In this document: one piece after another, positions 34,553-43,900 of the stretch | How the letters are laid out: each line of letters starts with the position of its first letter | Numbering within the stretch: position 1 is the stretch's first letter | Assembly (NCBI GenBank): GCA_018003515.1 | Contig: JAGNDO010000031.1 | Span: forward strand, 5,265 to 57,132 | Reading direction: 5' to 3' | Source: Caldilineaceae bacterium | GTDB lineage: Bacteria; Chloroflexota; Anaerolineae; Caldilineales; Caldilineaceae | Length of the DNA stretch: 51,868 bases | Program-made: the position numbers and the translations under genes | Notes under the pieces: model-generated | Databases searched by the model: none | What the model was told of the DNA's origin: nothing | What the model saw: the letters and a program-made list of their open reading frames with translations, nothing else

Positions 34553-36181
34553 GTGCTTTTGCTAGATTATACGACCGATGGCCAGCCCTTGAGCGCCGAT
34601 TCTACCCTGTGGAGCCGAGACCCCTTGCGCCCTCTGGTACCCTATGCCCTGACCCCCTTCAGTGCCAGTGTGCTGACCGAGATTTCCAAAGTGGCCTGGT
34701 ATCGCTATTATGACCGAAGCGGCTATACCCTGCCCTATCCGCCCAAGGTGATCCGCCTGTATCAGGGCCGGGCCTATCTAAATCTCTCTGTCATGGGCAA
34801 GCACGACGCCGACTATGCCGGTATCGAACCCCTTACCATCCGCGTGGATGACCGCACCCTGCCCGCCAGCCCCTACGAAAAGCCCGGTCTGTTGGCTGCG
34901 CTCAAGACTGGCCGCAACCGGCGCAAGATCGATGATCTGTTGGATACCCTGGTGGGCGAGATCGACACCATCGCCGCCGCGGCGCGCCTATGGCTGGACA
35001 AGGTGGAGGGGATGAAATGGAGCCAGGCCGAGATTCTCCAGGTCATGGAAGAGATCGAGCGCAAGGGCGTGGACAGCCTCATGGCTTTCTTTGCCGCCCG
35101 GCACAACCTGGAGATCGCCTACAATTGGCTTCTGCGGGCCACAGAGACGACCCATCCCTTCCCCAGCAATCTGATTTTGGTCAACAACGCCCTCTCTGAT
35201 CTGGATGGCCTGGTGGAGGTGGAGGTGGCCCAGGATCTGCTCAAGATCAGCCAAGTGGCCGCCAAGGATCCGGTGGCCCATGCCTGGCTGGAGGCCGGCG
35301 ACTTTGCTCAATGGCAGAAAACCTTGCCCAACGGACCTTTTGGTGACCAGGTGCGGGCCTTGATCAAGCGCTATGGGCACCGAGGCACGGGCGAGGGCGA
35401 GATGAGCATTCTGCGCTGGCAAGAAGACCCCGCCCCCCTTCTGGGCGGCATGAGGGCCTGTCTGCTCTATCAAGCCAAATCCCCTGCCACGGTCCCCTCT
35501 TCTCAGCATGTGCAAAAGCTGGTGGAGGCGGCGGGTGGCAAACAGGGCAAGGAGGTCGAGACTCAGTTGAAGCGGGCCAGGCAGATGCTGCGTCTGCAAA
35601 GTCGGGCCTTGGATGCCTATGCCTATATCCTCATGGGAACCCGGATATGGGTCCAGGGGGCGGCCAAGGAGGCCATGTCCGACGGCCGCATGACGGCTGT
35701 TGACGATGCCTTCCTGTACGAATTGGAAGAGATCAAGCAGATGATGACCGGTGAATGGAATATCAGCGATCGGGACAAGATCGTTGCGGTCGCTGCGAAA
35801 CGTCGCCTTCAGCATGAGAAAAATCTGGCAGTACGCCCCCTGGAATTGCTGATCGGGGATGTGGAGGCCCACCCCGCCGGTCAAGGACTTAGCGGGGTCA
35901 TCGGCAAGGTCACTGGTCCCCTGCGCCGCCAGGAGAAGCCCCAGCCCCTGCGCTGCAACCATGCCATTGTGGGGGCCGTGCGGCTGGACAGCGGCTGGGC
36001 ACCCGCCTTGCCTGTGGCCGGGGCCTTTGTCACCGCCCGGGGCACACCGGTTGACCCCATCATTGCCGCCGCCCGCATCTGGCACGTGCCCACGGTTCTG
36101 GGGCTGGGCGAGCGCTACGATCAACTCGCCGACGGTGCCCAGACGACCGTGGATGGTTCCCGGGCCACGGTGGAACAGTAA
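34553..36181 (+). CDS. PEP-utilising-enzyme-like protein lacking the catalytic histidine
   Basis: 542 aa from a GTG; a TTG at 34559 is 7 nt from GAGG and is also possible. The middle part resembles the C-terminal half of PEP synthase / rifampin phosphotransferase-like proteins ('RYGHRGTGEGEMSILRWQED'). The last ~90 residues match the swivelling PEP-utiliser mobile domain: 'VGAVRLDSGWAPALPVAGAF', 'VTARGTPVDPIIAAARIWHV', 'PTVLGLGERYDQLADGAQTT', 'VDGSRATVE'. In active enzymes this has G-G-x-x-S-H-x-A-I-V-A-R with a phosphorylated His; here the Ser-His position reads Val-Asp. No N-terminal ATP-grasp nucleotide-binding domain is present. It is probably a non-catalytic relative. Confidence 0.72.
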   Translation: MLLLDYTTDGQPLSADSTLWSRDPLRPLVPYALTPFSASVLTEISKVAWYRYYDRSGYTLPYPPKVIRLYQGRAYLNLSVMGKHDADYAGIEPLTIRVDDRTLPASPYEKPGLLAALKTGRNRRKIDDLLDTLVGEIDTIAAAARLWLDKVEGMKWSQAEILQVMEEIERKGVDSLMAFFAARHNLEIAYNWLLRATETTHPFPSNLILVNNALSDLDGLVEVEVAQDLLKISQVAAKDPVAHAWLEAGDFAQWQKTLPNGPFGDQVRALIKRYGHRGTGEGEMSILRWQEDPAPLLGGMRACLLYQAKSPATVPSSQHVQKLVEAAGGKQGKEVETQLKRARQMLRLQSRALDAYAYILMGTRIWVQGAAKEAMSDGRMTAVDDAFLYELEEIKQMMTGEWNISDRDKIVAVAAKRRLQHEKNLAVRPLELLIGDVEAHPAGQGLSGVIGKVTGPLRRQEKPQPLRCNHAIVGAVRLDSGWAPALPVAGAFVTARGTPVDPIIAAARIWHVPTVLGLGERYDQLADGAQTTVDGSRATVEQ

Positions 36182-36308
36182 AGTAGCTCCCCCGGCCCTC
36201 GCCCAACTGGTTTCATGTTCGAGACTTCTGGTGGCGAGTGTCGGGGACGTGGCTTGACCCCCTGAGATCCCAAAGACCCCCAGTTGCTTGATCGTCAATC
36301 GCCCCACA

Positions 36309-37580
36309 TCAATCCCCTTCCCTGGCCTCCGGCTCCCGCACCCAGACCCAGAGAACCAGCAGCGCCACGGCCACAGCCCCCGCTGCCGGCCACCCCAGCC
36401 CCCACACGCCCCATACCGCATAGGCCCAGGGACCGGTGATGCCGGCCAGGGTGGTGCCAAGTAGATTGCCAGTGACGCCCAGGGTCAGCACCTTGCCCCG
36501 CTGGGCGGGCACCTGTTCGCTGAGCAGGGCGAAGTTGCTGACGATGCTAAATTCAAAGGCGAAGCGAACCACCAACAGCCCCACCAAGGCCGAAAGCAGG
36601 CTCATGTTCAAAAAGGGCAGCAGTAAATAGCCACCCAAGGCCAGAATGACCCCCGTCATCACGCTGCGCCGCTTGCCTAGGCGGTCGGTGAACAGGCTGA
36701 CCAGCCCGCTGGCCAGCAGATCCGCCACACCCAGCACCAGGGCCACCCGCCCCAACAGGGAGGCCCCCAGCCCATACTCCGCCCCCAACCACGCCCCATA
36801 GGTAATCATCACATGCATGGCCGAAAACATGATCAGCCCGGCGGCCAACACATTGGCCCAGGCCGAGCCATGCTGCGCGCCCAAATTTGCAAAGCGCCGC
36901 AGTCGATAGATCGGCGATGGTCGGGCCGCCGCCTGTGTCGCTGAGGAAGAGGGAGCAGGTTGTGGCGTTCGCACCACCGCGGCGGGCAGGCGCAAATAGA
37001 GCAACCAGAAGAAGAACATGCTCAGACTGAGCAAATAGAAGGGCACGCGCCAGGAGGTGGCGGCGATCAACAGCCCGGCCAGAAAGAGCCCGCCGATCCC
37101 CGACAGGGCCCAGGCATACTCCAAAATCCCCAACCCCCGCCCCCGAATGGCATAGGGCAGCCGGGCGCTGACATAGGCCTGGATGGAGGGCAGAAAGGCA
37201 AAGGTGCCCATGCCGGTCAACAACATGCCCACAACGGCCATAGGCAGATTGACACTCAGCCCAATCAGCAGAAAGCCCACGGCATTGAGCATCAGCCCCA
37301 AGCGCATGACCGTTCGATAGCCCCGCCGATCCGCCATCACCCCAAACAGGGGGGCCATCAAACCTGTGGCGCTGCGCAGACTGACCAGCCGCCCCATTGT
37401 GATGATGTCAACCCCCAGCCCCGCCGCGATCACGGGCAGAAAGGGCATGAAAATCTGGATGCCGGTGTCGATAAAAAAGCGGGTCGAGAGACCCAAGCCC
37501 AGCAAGCGCGCCACGGACAAGGGTTGAGTGACTGGCTTAACACCGGGGGATGGCTCGGTCTCTGTTGAATGATGCACCAT
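36309..37580 (-). CDS. Major facilitator superfamily transporter
   Basis: About 423 aa from the ATG at 37580, which has AAGGA 7 nt upstream; an in-frame ATG at 37637 would add 19 residues. About 12 hydrophobic segments. The loop 2-3 signature is visible as 'GVMADRRGYRTVMRLGLMLN', and its repeat in the second half as 'SLFTDRLGKRRSVMTGVILA'. The N-terminal ~30 residues are polar and cytoplasmic. The substrate is unknown; an efflux-type MFS is plausible. Convergent with the PEP-utiliser-like gene. Confidence 0.9.
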   Translation of the reverse strand: MVHHSTETEPSPGVKPVTQPLSVARLLGLGLSTRFFIDTGIQIFMPFLPVIAAGLGVDIITMGRLVSLRSATGLMAPLFGVMADRRGYRTVMRLGLMLNAVGFLLIGLSVNLPMAVVGMLLTGMGTFAFLPSIQAYVSARLPYAIRGRGLGILEYAWALSGIGGLFLAGLLIAATSWRVPFYLLSLSMFFFWLLYLRLPAAVVRTPQPAPSSSATQAAARPSPIYRLRRFANLGAQHGSAWANVLAAGLIMFSAMHVMITYGAWLGAEYGLGASLLGRVALVLGVADLLASGLVSLFTDRLGKRRSVMTGVILALGGYLLLPFLNMSLLSALVGLLVVRFAFEFSIVSNFALLSEQVPAQRGKVLTLGVTGNLLGTTLAGITGPWAYAVWGVWGLGWPAAGAVAVALLVLWVWVREPEAREGD

Positions 37581-37637
37581 GTGTGTATCCTTGGCGGGTG
37601 GACTTTCCTGATGATCGACCAGGGCGATTGATGACAT

Positions 37638-38083
37638 CTGACCCTGGCAAGCGCTGGCAGAGCTGTGTCATACTGGCAGCATTCACACAACCCAGGCAGA
37701 ATCTGCCCCGTATATCATGGAAAGCAAACCGGCAAAACGATTGTTTTCTGTGTAACCATTCTTTGTCACAAAACCACGGTAATCGTTCACGCCTGCCCCC
37801 CTGACCCCCCAACTTTGGGGGGAACGGTCCACCACCTCCCCCATAATTGGGGGCCGGGGGGCGGGGGTGAATGAGTACAAAACCACGAGGTGCCAAAAAG
37901 AAGAACCTTTTGTGGCTTTGTGCCTTCATGTTTCATAGGTCAATCATCTCGGATCGGGAAGTGGGGGCCAAAAGGGTCAGCTTTGATTGATTGACAGACG
38001 CTTGGAAAAAGCTAGACGGCATTCACAACAAAAAGGTACGATAACACTAAACTTGCGAGTAACATAAAACGGGTGAAATAAAA
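37638..38083. other. Intergenic region with C/G-run repeats
   Basis: About 450 bp between divergent genes. At 37797-37867 there are three short C-run/G-run inverted repeats (for example CCCCCCAA at 37805-37812 with TTGGGGGG at 37815-37822). No gene is supported. The end of the region holds the leader of the alanine dehydrogenase gene (GGTGA 7 nt before its ATG). Confidence 0.5.
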
Positions 38084-39220
38084 ATGGACATTGGCATTCC
38101 ACACGAAAAACGACCCGACGAGAATCGGGTTTCTCTCACCCCCAGCGGTGTTGGGGTGTTGACCGAACAGGGCCATCGGGTCTATGTCGAGACCCTGGCC
38201 GGGGCCGGCAGCGGCTTCACCGACCAGCAGTATGCCCAGATGGGCGCACAGATTGTCTACACCCCGGCGGAAGCCTGGGGACGGGGCGAAATGGTGATCA
38301 AAGTGGGGCGGCCCATGCCCCAAGAGTTGGACAATCTCTATCCTGGCCAGATTTTGGCTGGGTTTCTCCATCTGACCGCCGGAAAACGCCAGAAAGTTCA
38401 CTCCTTTCAGAACACGGGGGCCACCGCCCTGGCCTGGGAGATGGTGCAGACCGATAGCGGCGACCTGCCCGTCCTCGGCCCGGTCAGCGAGATCGCCGGC
38501 CGTTTGGCCTTGCAGATCGCCGCCCGCTTGCTGGAAAACCAGTCCGGCGGCAAGGGCACCCTGCTTTCCGGCGCGCCCGGCGTCCCCCCGGCCGAAGTGG
38601 CCATCATCGGCGCGGGGACCGTAGGGATCAATGCGGCTCGCGCCCTCACCAGCATGGGGGCCACAGTCTACATCTTGGACAAGGATCTGGCCCCCTTGCG
38701 TCGGGTGGAAGCGAATTGCCGCCACATTGTGACCATGGTGAGTACGCCCCACAACCTGCGCAAGGTGATCGGCTTTGCCGATGTGGTGATCGGGGCCATC
38801 CAGGTGACCGGCGCCCGTACGCCCGTGGTGGTGACCCGGGAGATGGTGCGGAATATGAAGCCCCGCAGTGTGATCATCGACTTCTCCATCGACCAGGGCG
38901 GCTGTATCGAAACCAGCCGACCCACCACCCTGAGCAGCCCCACCTATATCGAAGAAGGCATCACCCACTATTGCGTGCCCAACATCACCGGCGCGGTCAG
39001 CCGCACCACCACCCATGTCTTCACCAATGCCACTGTGCCCTACCTTTTCGCCATCGCCGAAAAGGGATTGGATGCCGCCCAGATCGACTATCCTGAACTT
39101 GGCCGGGGGATCGTGATCCGGGACGGGCAGATTCGGCACAAGGGGTTGGCCGACCTGATGGCTGACCCGGCAGAGTCTGAATCTGGGCCTGAGACCAAAA
39201 ACGCCGGGGGGGTGCAGTAA
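38084..39220 (+). CDS. ald: Alanine dehydrogenase
   Basis: NAD-dependent interconversion of L-alanine and pyruvate plus ammonia; cytoplasmic, hexameric in characterised members. 378 aa, normal length. It starts 'IGIPHEKRPDENRVSLTP' with the substrate-binding Arg15. Further conserved residues are Lys in 'VIKVGRP', the catalytic His in 'FLHLTAG', Rossmann 'IIGAGTVGINAARALTSMGA', and the catalytic Asp in 'DFSIDQGGCIETSRPTT'. NAD(P) transhydrogenase alpha subunits share the fold, but the 'SRPTT' and 'THVFTNATVPY' segments favour Ald. The last ~20 residues are a non-conserved tail. Its stop overlaps the next start by 1 nt (TAATG). Confidence 0.93.
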   Translation: MDIGIPHEKRPDENRVSLTPSGVGVLTEQGHRVYVETLAGAGSGFTDQQYAQMGAQIVYTPAEAWGRGEMVIKVGRPMPQELDNLYPGQILAGFLHLTAGKRQKVHSFQNTGATALAWEMVQTDSGDLPVLGPVSEIAGRLALQIAARLLENQSGGKGTLLSGAPGVPPAEVAIIGAGTVGINAARALTSMGATVYILDKDLAPLRRVEANCRHIVTMVSTPHNLRKVIGFADVVIGAIQVTGARTPVVVTREMVRNMKPRSVIIDFSIDQGGCIETSRPTTLSSPTYIEEGITHYCVPNITGAVSRTTTHVFTNATVPYLFAIAEKGLDAAQIDYPELGRGIVIRDGQIRHKGLADLMADPAESESGPETKNAGGVQ

Positions 39221-40521
39221 TGGGGTGGCGAGATCTATACCAGGGTCGTATCACCAGTGCCGAAGAAGCGGTCAAATCCATCCAATCCGGCGACCGTCTC
39301 TTTCTGACCGGCAACTGTTCCGTACCCAAATTTCTGCTGGGCGCCCTGGTGGAACGGGCGCGGGCCGGGGATGTGGAAAATGTCCAGATCAACCAGGTGC
39401 TCACCATCGGCAGCGCCGACTATGTGGCCCCGGAGATGGCGGGCAAGATCCGGGTCAACACCCTCTTCATCAGCGACAACGTGCGCCAGGCGGTCAACGA
39501 TGGCCGGGCCGACTATACCCCCTGCTTCCTCTCCGAGATCCCCAAGCTCTTCAAAGAGGGCATCATCCCCCTGGACGTGGCGCTGATCCATTGCAGCCCG
39601 CCGGATGAACATGGCTTTTGCAGCTTTGGCATCGAAGTGGGGCTGACCAAGCCGGCGGCCGAATCGGCCCGCATGGTGATCGCCGAAGTCAATGACCGCA
39701 TGCCCCGCACCCTGGGCAACAGCTTTATCCATGTCAGCAAACTGACCCATGTGGTGCCCGTGAGCTATGACCTGACCGAGGTCAGCATGGGCAAGCCCGG
39801 CCCCATCCAACAGCAGATCGCCGCCCACATCGCCGAGCTGATCCCCAACGGGGCCACCTTGCAGATGGGCATCGGCGGCATCCCGGACGCGGTGCTGCTC
39901 TATCTGCGGGAGAAGCGGGATCTGGGCATCCACACGGAACTCTTGAGCGACGGGGTGATGACCCTGATCGATGAAGGAGTCATCAACAACGAGCGCAAGA
40001 CCATCCACCGAGGCAAGGTGGTGGCTGGCTTCATCCTGGGCAGCCAGCGGCTCTACGATTATGTGCATGACAACCCGATTTTCGAGCTGCACCCCCAGGA
40101 CTATGTGAACGATCCCTTTGTGATCGCCCAAAATGACAACATGATCGCCATCAACAGCGCCATCGAAGTGGACCTGACCGGCCAGGTGTGTGCGGACAGC
40201 ATGGGCCACCGCTTCTACAGCGGCGTGGGCGGCCAGGTGGACTTTGTGCGGGGCGCGGCCCGCAGCAAGGGGGGCAAGCCCATCATCGCCCTGCCCAGCA
40301 CCACCAAAGGGGACACCATCAGCCGCATCGTCTCCGCCCTCCAGCCCGGGGCCGGCGTGGTCACCTCTCGGCATGATGTGCATTACGTGGTCACGGAGTA
40401 TGGCGTGGCCGCGCTCTACGGCAAAAGCATCCGCCAACGGGTGCAGGCGTTGATCGCCATCGCCCATCCCAACTTCCGGGCTGATCTGACCCGGTTTGCG
40501 CAGGAACAGGGGTATATTTAG
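39220..40521 (+). CDS. Acetyl-CoA hydrolase / CoA-transferase (4-hydroxybutyrate or butyrate CoA-transferase type)
   Basis: 433 aa. N-terminal 'LYQGRITSAEEAVKSIQSGD', then 'HCSPPDEHGFCSFGIEV', 'IPNGATLQMGIGGIPDAVLL', 'LHTELLSDGVM'-like 'IHTELLSDGVMTLIDEGVI', and C-terminal 'NSAIEVDLTGQVCADSMG', 'GGQVDFVRGAARSKGGKPII'. This family moves CoA between acetyl-CoA and short-chain acids such as butyrate, 4-hydroxybutyrate or propionate. It is translationally coupled to alanine dehydrogenase, which suggests amino-acid fermentation or CoA recycling. Specific acyl preference cannot be read from the sequence. Confidence 0.92.
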   Translation: MGWRDLYQGRITSAEEAVKSIQSGDRLFLTGNCSVPKFLLGALVERARAGDVENVQINQVLTIGSADYVAPEMAGKIRVNTLFISDNVRQAVNDGRADYTPCFLSEIPKLFKEGIIPLDVALIHCSPPDEHGFCSFGIEVGLTKPAAESARMVIAEVNDRMPRTLGNSFIHVSKLTHVVPVSYDLTEVSMGKPGPIQQQIAAHIAELIPNGATLQMGIGGIPDAVLLYLREKRDLGIHTELLSDGVMTLIDEGVINNERKTIHRGKVVAGFILGSQRLYDYVHDNPIFELHPQDYVNDPFVIAQNDNMIAINSAIEVDLTGQVCADSMGHRFYSGVGGQVDFVRGAARSKGGKPIIALPSTTKGDTISRIVSALQPGAGVVTSRHDVHYVVTEYGVAALYGKSIRQRVQALIAIAHPNFRADLTRFAQEQGYI

Positions 40522-40632
40522 GGGGTTGGGGATTGGGGGTTGGGGATTGGGGGTTGGGGATTCGGGATTGGGTAGTTGGCCAAGTCTCATCTCCGAATCC
40601 CTAATCCCCAATCCCCAACCCCCAATCCCCTA
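40520..40632. repeat. Heptamer-based inverted repeat after the CoA-transferase gene
   Basis: The left arm (about 40522-40572) is phased heptamers TTGGGGA/TTGGGGG (about seven copies, one TTCGGGA). The right arm (40593-40632) is the reverse complement pattern (TCCCCAA and variants). Short loop near 40573-40592. The repeat begins immediately at the stop codon of the CoA-transferase. Confidence 0.85.
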
Positions 40633-40795
40633 AAACAGGAGGTGCCCTATGGCCTCCCCGACCGGGATTGAAGTCCCGTCGATCCAGTCGGGTGTTGATC
40701 GCAGAGGCAGTGACACGGGGGCTGCATCGCCGCAGACATGGACCCTACAGCGTCCGTGTTTTGGCGCGGGGTTTGGCAGCGAAAAAAGTCTCATC

Positions 40796-40894
40796 TCTCG
40801 TTCCCACGCTCCGCGTGGGAACGCAACCGGGCGCTCTGCGCCCCGCGGCGCAGAGCGCCGATTAGACATTCCCACGCAGAGCGTGGGAACGAGA
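40796..40894. repeat. Nested palindromic element
   Basis: The outer arms TCTCGTTCCCACGC (40796 onward) and GCGTGGGAACGAGA (40881-40894) each also fold on themselves (TTCCCACGC.../...GCGTGGGAA). An inner stem is built on GGCGCTCTGCGCC and its complement. This resembles dispersed intergenic repeats of unknown function found in several phyla. Confidence 0.7.
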
Positions 40895-40902
40895 ACGGAA
40901 CC

Positions 40903-40951
40903 AAACAGGGTGGAGGGTCAAGCCGCGGCTTGACCCTCCACCCTGTTTTTT
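40903..40951 (+). terminator. Rho-independent terminator
   Basis: A 23-bp perfect palindrome (40903-40925 with 40926-40948) ending in a run of six T. It would stop transcription from the ald/CoA-transferase side before the beta-helix gene. Confidence 0.75.
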
Positions 40952-40992
40952 GTGCGGTAAATCCGAAGAATTACCCAAAACAGGAGGTTGTC

Positions 40993-43900
40993 ATGCAATC
41001 TGGATCGATGTCTGTTTCAGTGGTGAGACGCTCTCTATTGGGCGTGTCTTTGGCCATCTGTCTACTTTTTCTGTTTGGCTTGATGGCTGGGGGGGTGCCC
41101 GCCGGATCGGACGGGGTGGCCGCCCCCACGGCCCCCTTGGTGGACGCTTGTGCCCCCATCGTAGCGGACACCATCTGGTCGTCTGGGGTCTATACAGGGA
41201 CTGAGTGCGAAATTGTCGTCCCCGCGGGGGTCACCCTGACCATTCAGGCTGGCGTCGTCGTGAAATTGGGCAGCGTGCATCCCAGAACTTACTTTCCTGC
41301 CGGCAGCACGGCCTTGATCGTAGATGGAACCCTGATCGTTCAGGGTACGGCAGGGCAGCCAGTCGTCTTTACCAGCCTGAAGGACGATACCTACCTGGGC
41401 GATACGAATGGGGACGGCGACAGTGTCGGCACGGCCGGCGACTGGTATGGGCTGGTCTTCCGGTCGGGCAGTGTGGGACGACTGGAACACTTTTTTGTAG
41501 GGTATGCCGGGTCCGGGGCAGCAAATCGGTTCACCGGCTATAACCGCGCCCAGATTGATGTAAAAACCATCGATGTGCAGCTACGTCAGGGTGTCGTCAC
41601 TGACGGGCGGAAAAAAGGCATCTATCTGGAAGGGGCGGACATCATGCCGCTGATCGAGGGTGTGCATATTGCTCGTAATAACGACCCGTCATACGGTCAG
41701 CCTGGGTATGCGATCTACCAGGACAGCATCAACATGCAGCCCATGTATAGCGCGCTCACTTTTTCGGGCAATGACTGGGATGAGGTATTCATCGGCAATT
41801 TGAACACCCCCATGACCCAAAGCGTCACTCTGGGTGGAACCAATTTCGGCTTCACCCCGTGCGGATCCAGCCTCTGTCTGTTAACCGTGCCAAATGGCAT
41901 CACTTTGACCGTAAATCCCGGCACCTTGCTCGATCTCGGGGAAGGTTCCTATGCGGGTGGCATTACCGTGGCGGCTGGAGGCAGCCTGATCGCCCAGGGA
42001 ACAGTCACCCAACCCATCACCTTCACCAGCCGTTTGGCTGAAGCCTCCGGCGGGACAACTCATCGCTGGATTGGCCTGTGGGCGCAGCAGGGCAGCACCT
42101 TGCGCCTGGACCAGTGCGATATTAGCTATGCTAGCGACACCAACTTTGGTCTGGGCGGGCTGGAGATCAACACGAACACGGCGGAAGTCAGCAACTGCCG
42201 CATACACCACAACGCACAAAACGGTCTCTATCTCTACAGCCGCAACGGCAGCACCATTCACCCCATGCTTGAAAATGTGGATGTGACCGACAATGGTCAG
42301 GCTGGGGTTTTTCTGGGCACTAGCAACCCAGGCAGTCTTTTTGTCACCTGGGATGGGGGCAGCATCAGCCGCAACGGTTATTCCGGGGTGGTTGATAGCG
42401 TATGGAACGACACCATTTATCCCACCTTGCGCAACTTGACCATCAGCGGAAATGGCCTTCTGGGAACCTACGACGACCGCAAACGGGGGATTGCTTTCAA
42501 CGATCACAATGTCAATCCCGTTTTGGAGAACATCGCCTTCACCGACAATGTGGGTACGGCCGTCAGTTGGTATTGCAACGGCTCTATCACCGCCAAGGAT
42601 CTGACCGCCACGGGCAATGGCGGGGACGAGTTGCTGATCCCCGGCTGCGCCCTGGGCGGTGGACGCCAGTGGGATCTGGGGGAGGCGGGCATCCCCGTGC
42701 GGGTGACGGGAAGTATCGAGGTGTCGCCCAATGGCCTGCTTTCCATCAAGCCCGGCACGACCCTGGCTTTCGATAAAAACGGCTACGGGTCGCCCACCTA
42801 TATAAGCGTGAAGGATCAGGGGGCGCTCTATGCCCTAGGCACGGTGGACAAACCGGTGGTGTTCACCGGGGCCAGGGCGGAAACGGGCTGGTGGGCCGGA
42901 ATTGGGGCGGTGGACCGCTCCACCGTCAGTCTTGGCTACTGTCAGATCACGTACGGCGGGGCTACTGTCTCCAGCAATCTCGGGGCCAGCCTGGAACTCT
43001 GGTGGGGCTTGAACGGCGGCGCGCCCACGGTCAATGTTCAAAACTGTGAGATCGCCTATTCCGGTCGGAAGGGGGTCCATTTCAACTTCAACAACAACCC
43101 GGCTGCGCCTGTGGTTTTCCAAAATAACAGCATCCACGACACGGCCCAAGAAGGGGTGGCCAACTGGAATGCCCCGCTTTTGGACGCCCGCAACAATTGG
43201 TGGGGGGACGCATCCGGCCCCTATCATCCCACTCTGAACCCATCCGGTTTGGGCGACAACGTGGGGGACAACATCACCGTCTACCCCTGGCTGGGGATGG
43301 CGGAGACGGGTGCTGTGGCCCCCGGCCAGATGTTGGTGACCACGGGCGGGCCGAACCTGGTCAGCCCTGGCCAGACTGTGGACTATGCGGTGCAATATCT
43401 CAACACCATGACAGAGACGGTAAAGGGCGCTGTGTTGGCCGTGCAACTTCCCCAGGGCGCTGAATATGTGGACAGCCCTGATGGCGTCTTCTGGATCGAG
43501 AAGAATCAGGTCTTCTGGGCGTTGGGCGATCTGACACCGGGCGCACAGGGCTTCCACTCCTTCCGGGTGCGCTTCCAGTGGGGCCTCCCCGCAAGCTACA
43601 AAGACGGGACATTGACGCTTTTCGCTGGTTCCAACTACAACATGGCCCTCTTTGACGTAGCGGAGTATCTCGACTATTCGCCCGTGACAATCCTGACCGA
43701 AACGCCCCTGACCCCGGCTGAGTTCGCCGCCCTACGCGCCGCCCACCCCGATCTGGAGACACTCTATACCCAGGCCATTGAGGCAGGCTACACCTATCTA
43801 CAAGCAGGCCACCAGCAGTACAGCGACGGCAGCACTGTGGACTGGGCGGCCATGCGCACGGCAGACCGGCGTAGTGTTCGGCTCCTCACCCAGACCGGCG

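Larger units (their letters stand above)
40633..40992. other. Intergenic repeat-rich region before the beta-helix gene
   Basis: After the heptamer palindrome comes about 150 bp with an AGGAGG-preceded ATG at 40649, then a long palindromic element (40796-40894) and a terminator (40903-40951). The 94-codon frame from 40649 runs through these repeats and is not supported as a gene. It may be debris of a truncated gene. Confidence 0.5.

Noticed and set aside
40649-40933. 94-codon frame with a good AGGAGG ribosome site upstream of the beta-helix gene
   Set aside because: Its second half is entirely palindromic repeat and terminator sequence, and the first half has no recognisable homology; probably debris.
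40738-40992. N-terminal extension of the beta-helix protein
   Set aside because: The extension is encoded by palindromic repeats and the terminator; the ATG at 40993 has AGGAGG and a signal peptide.
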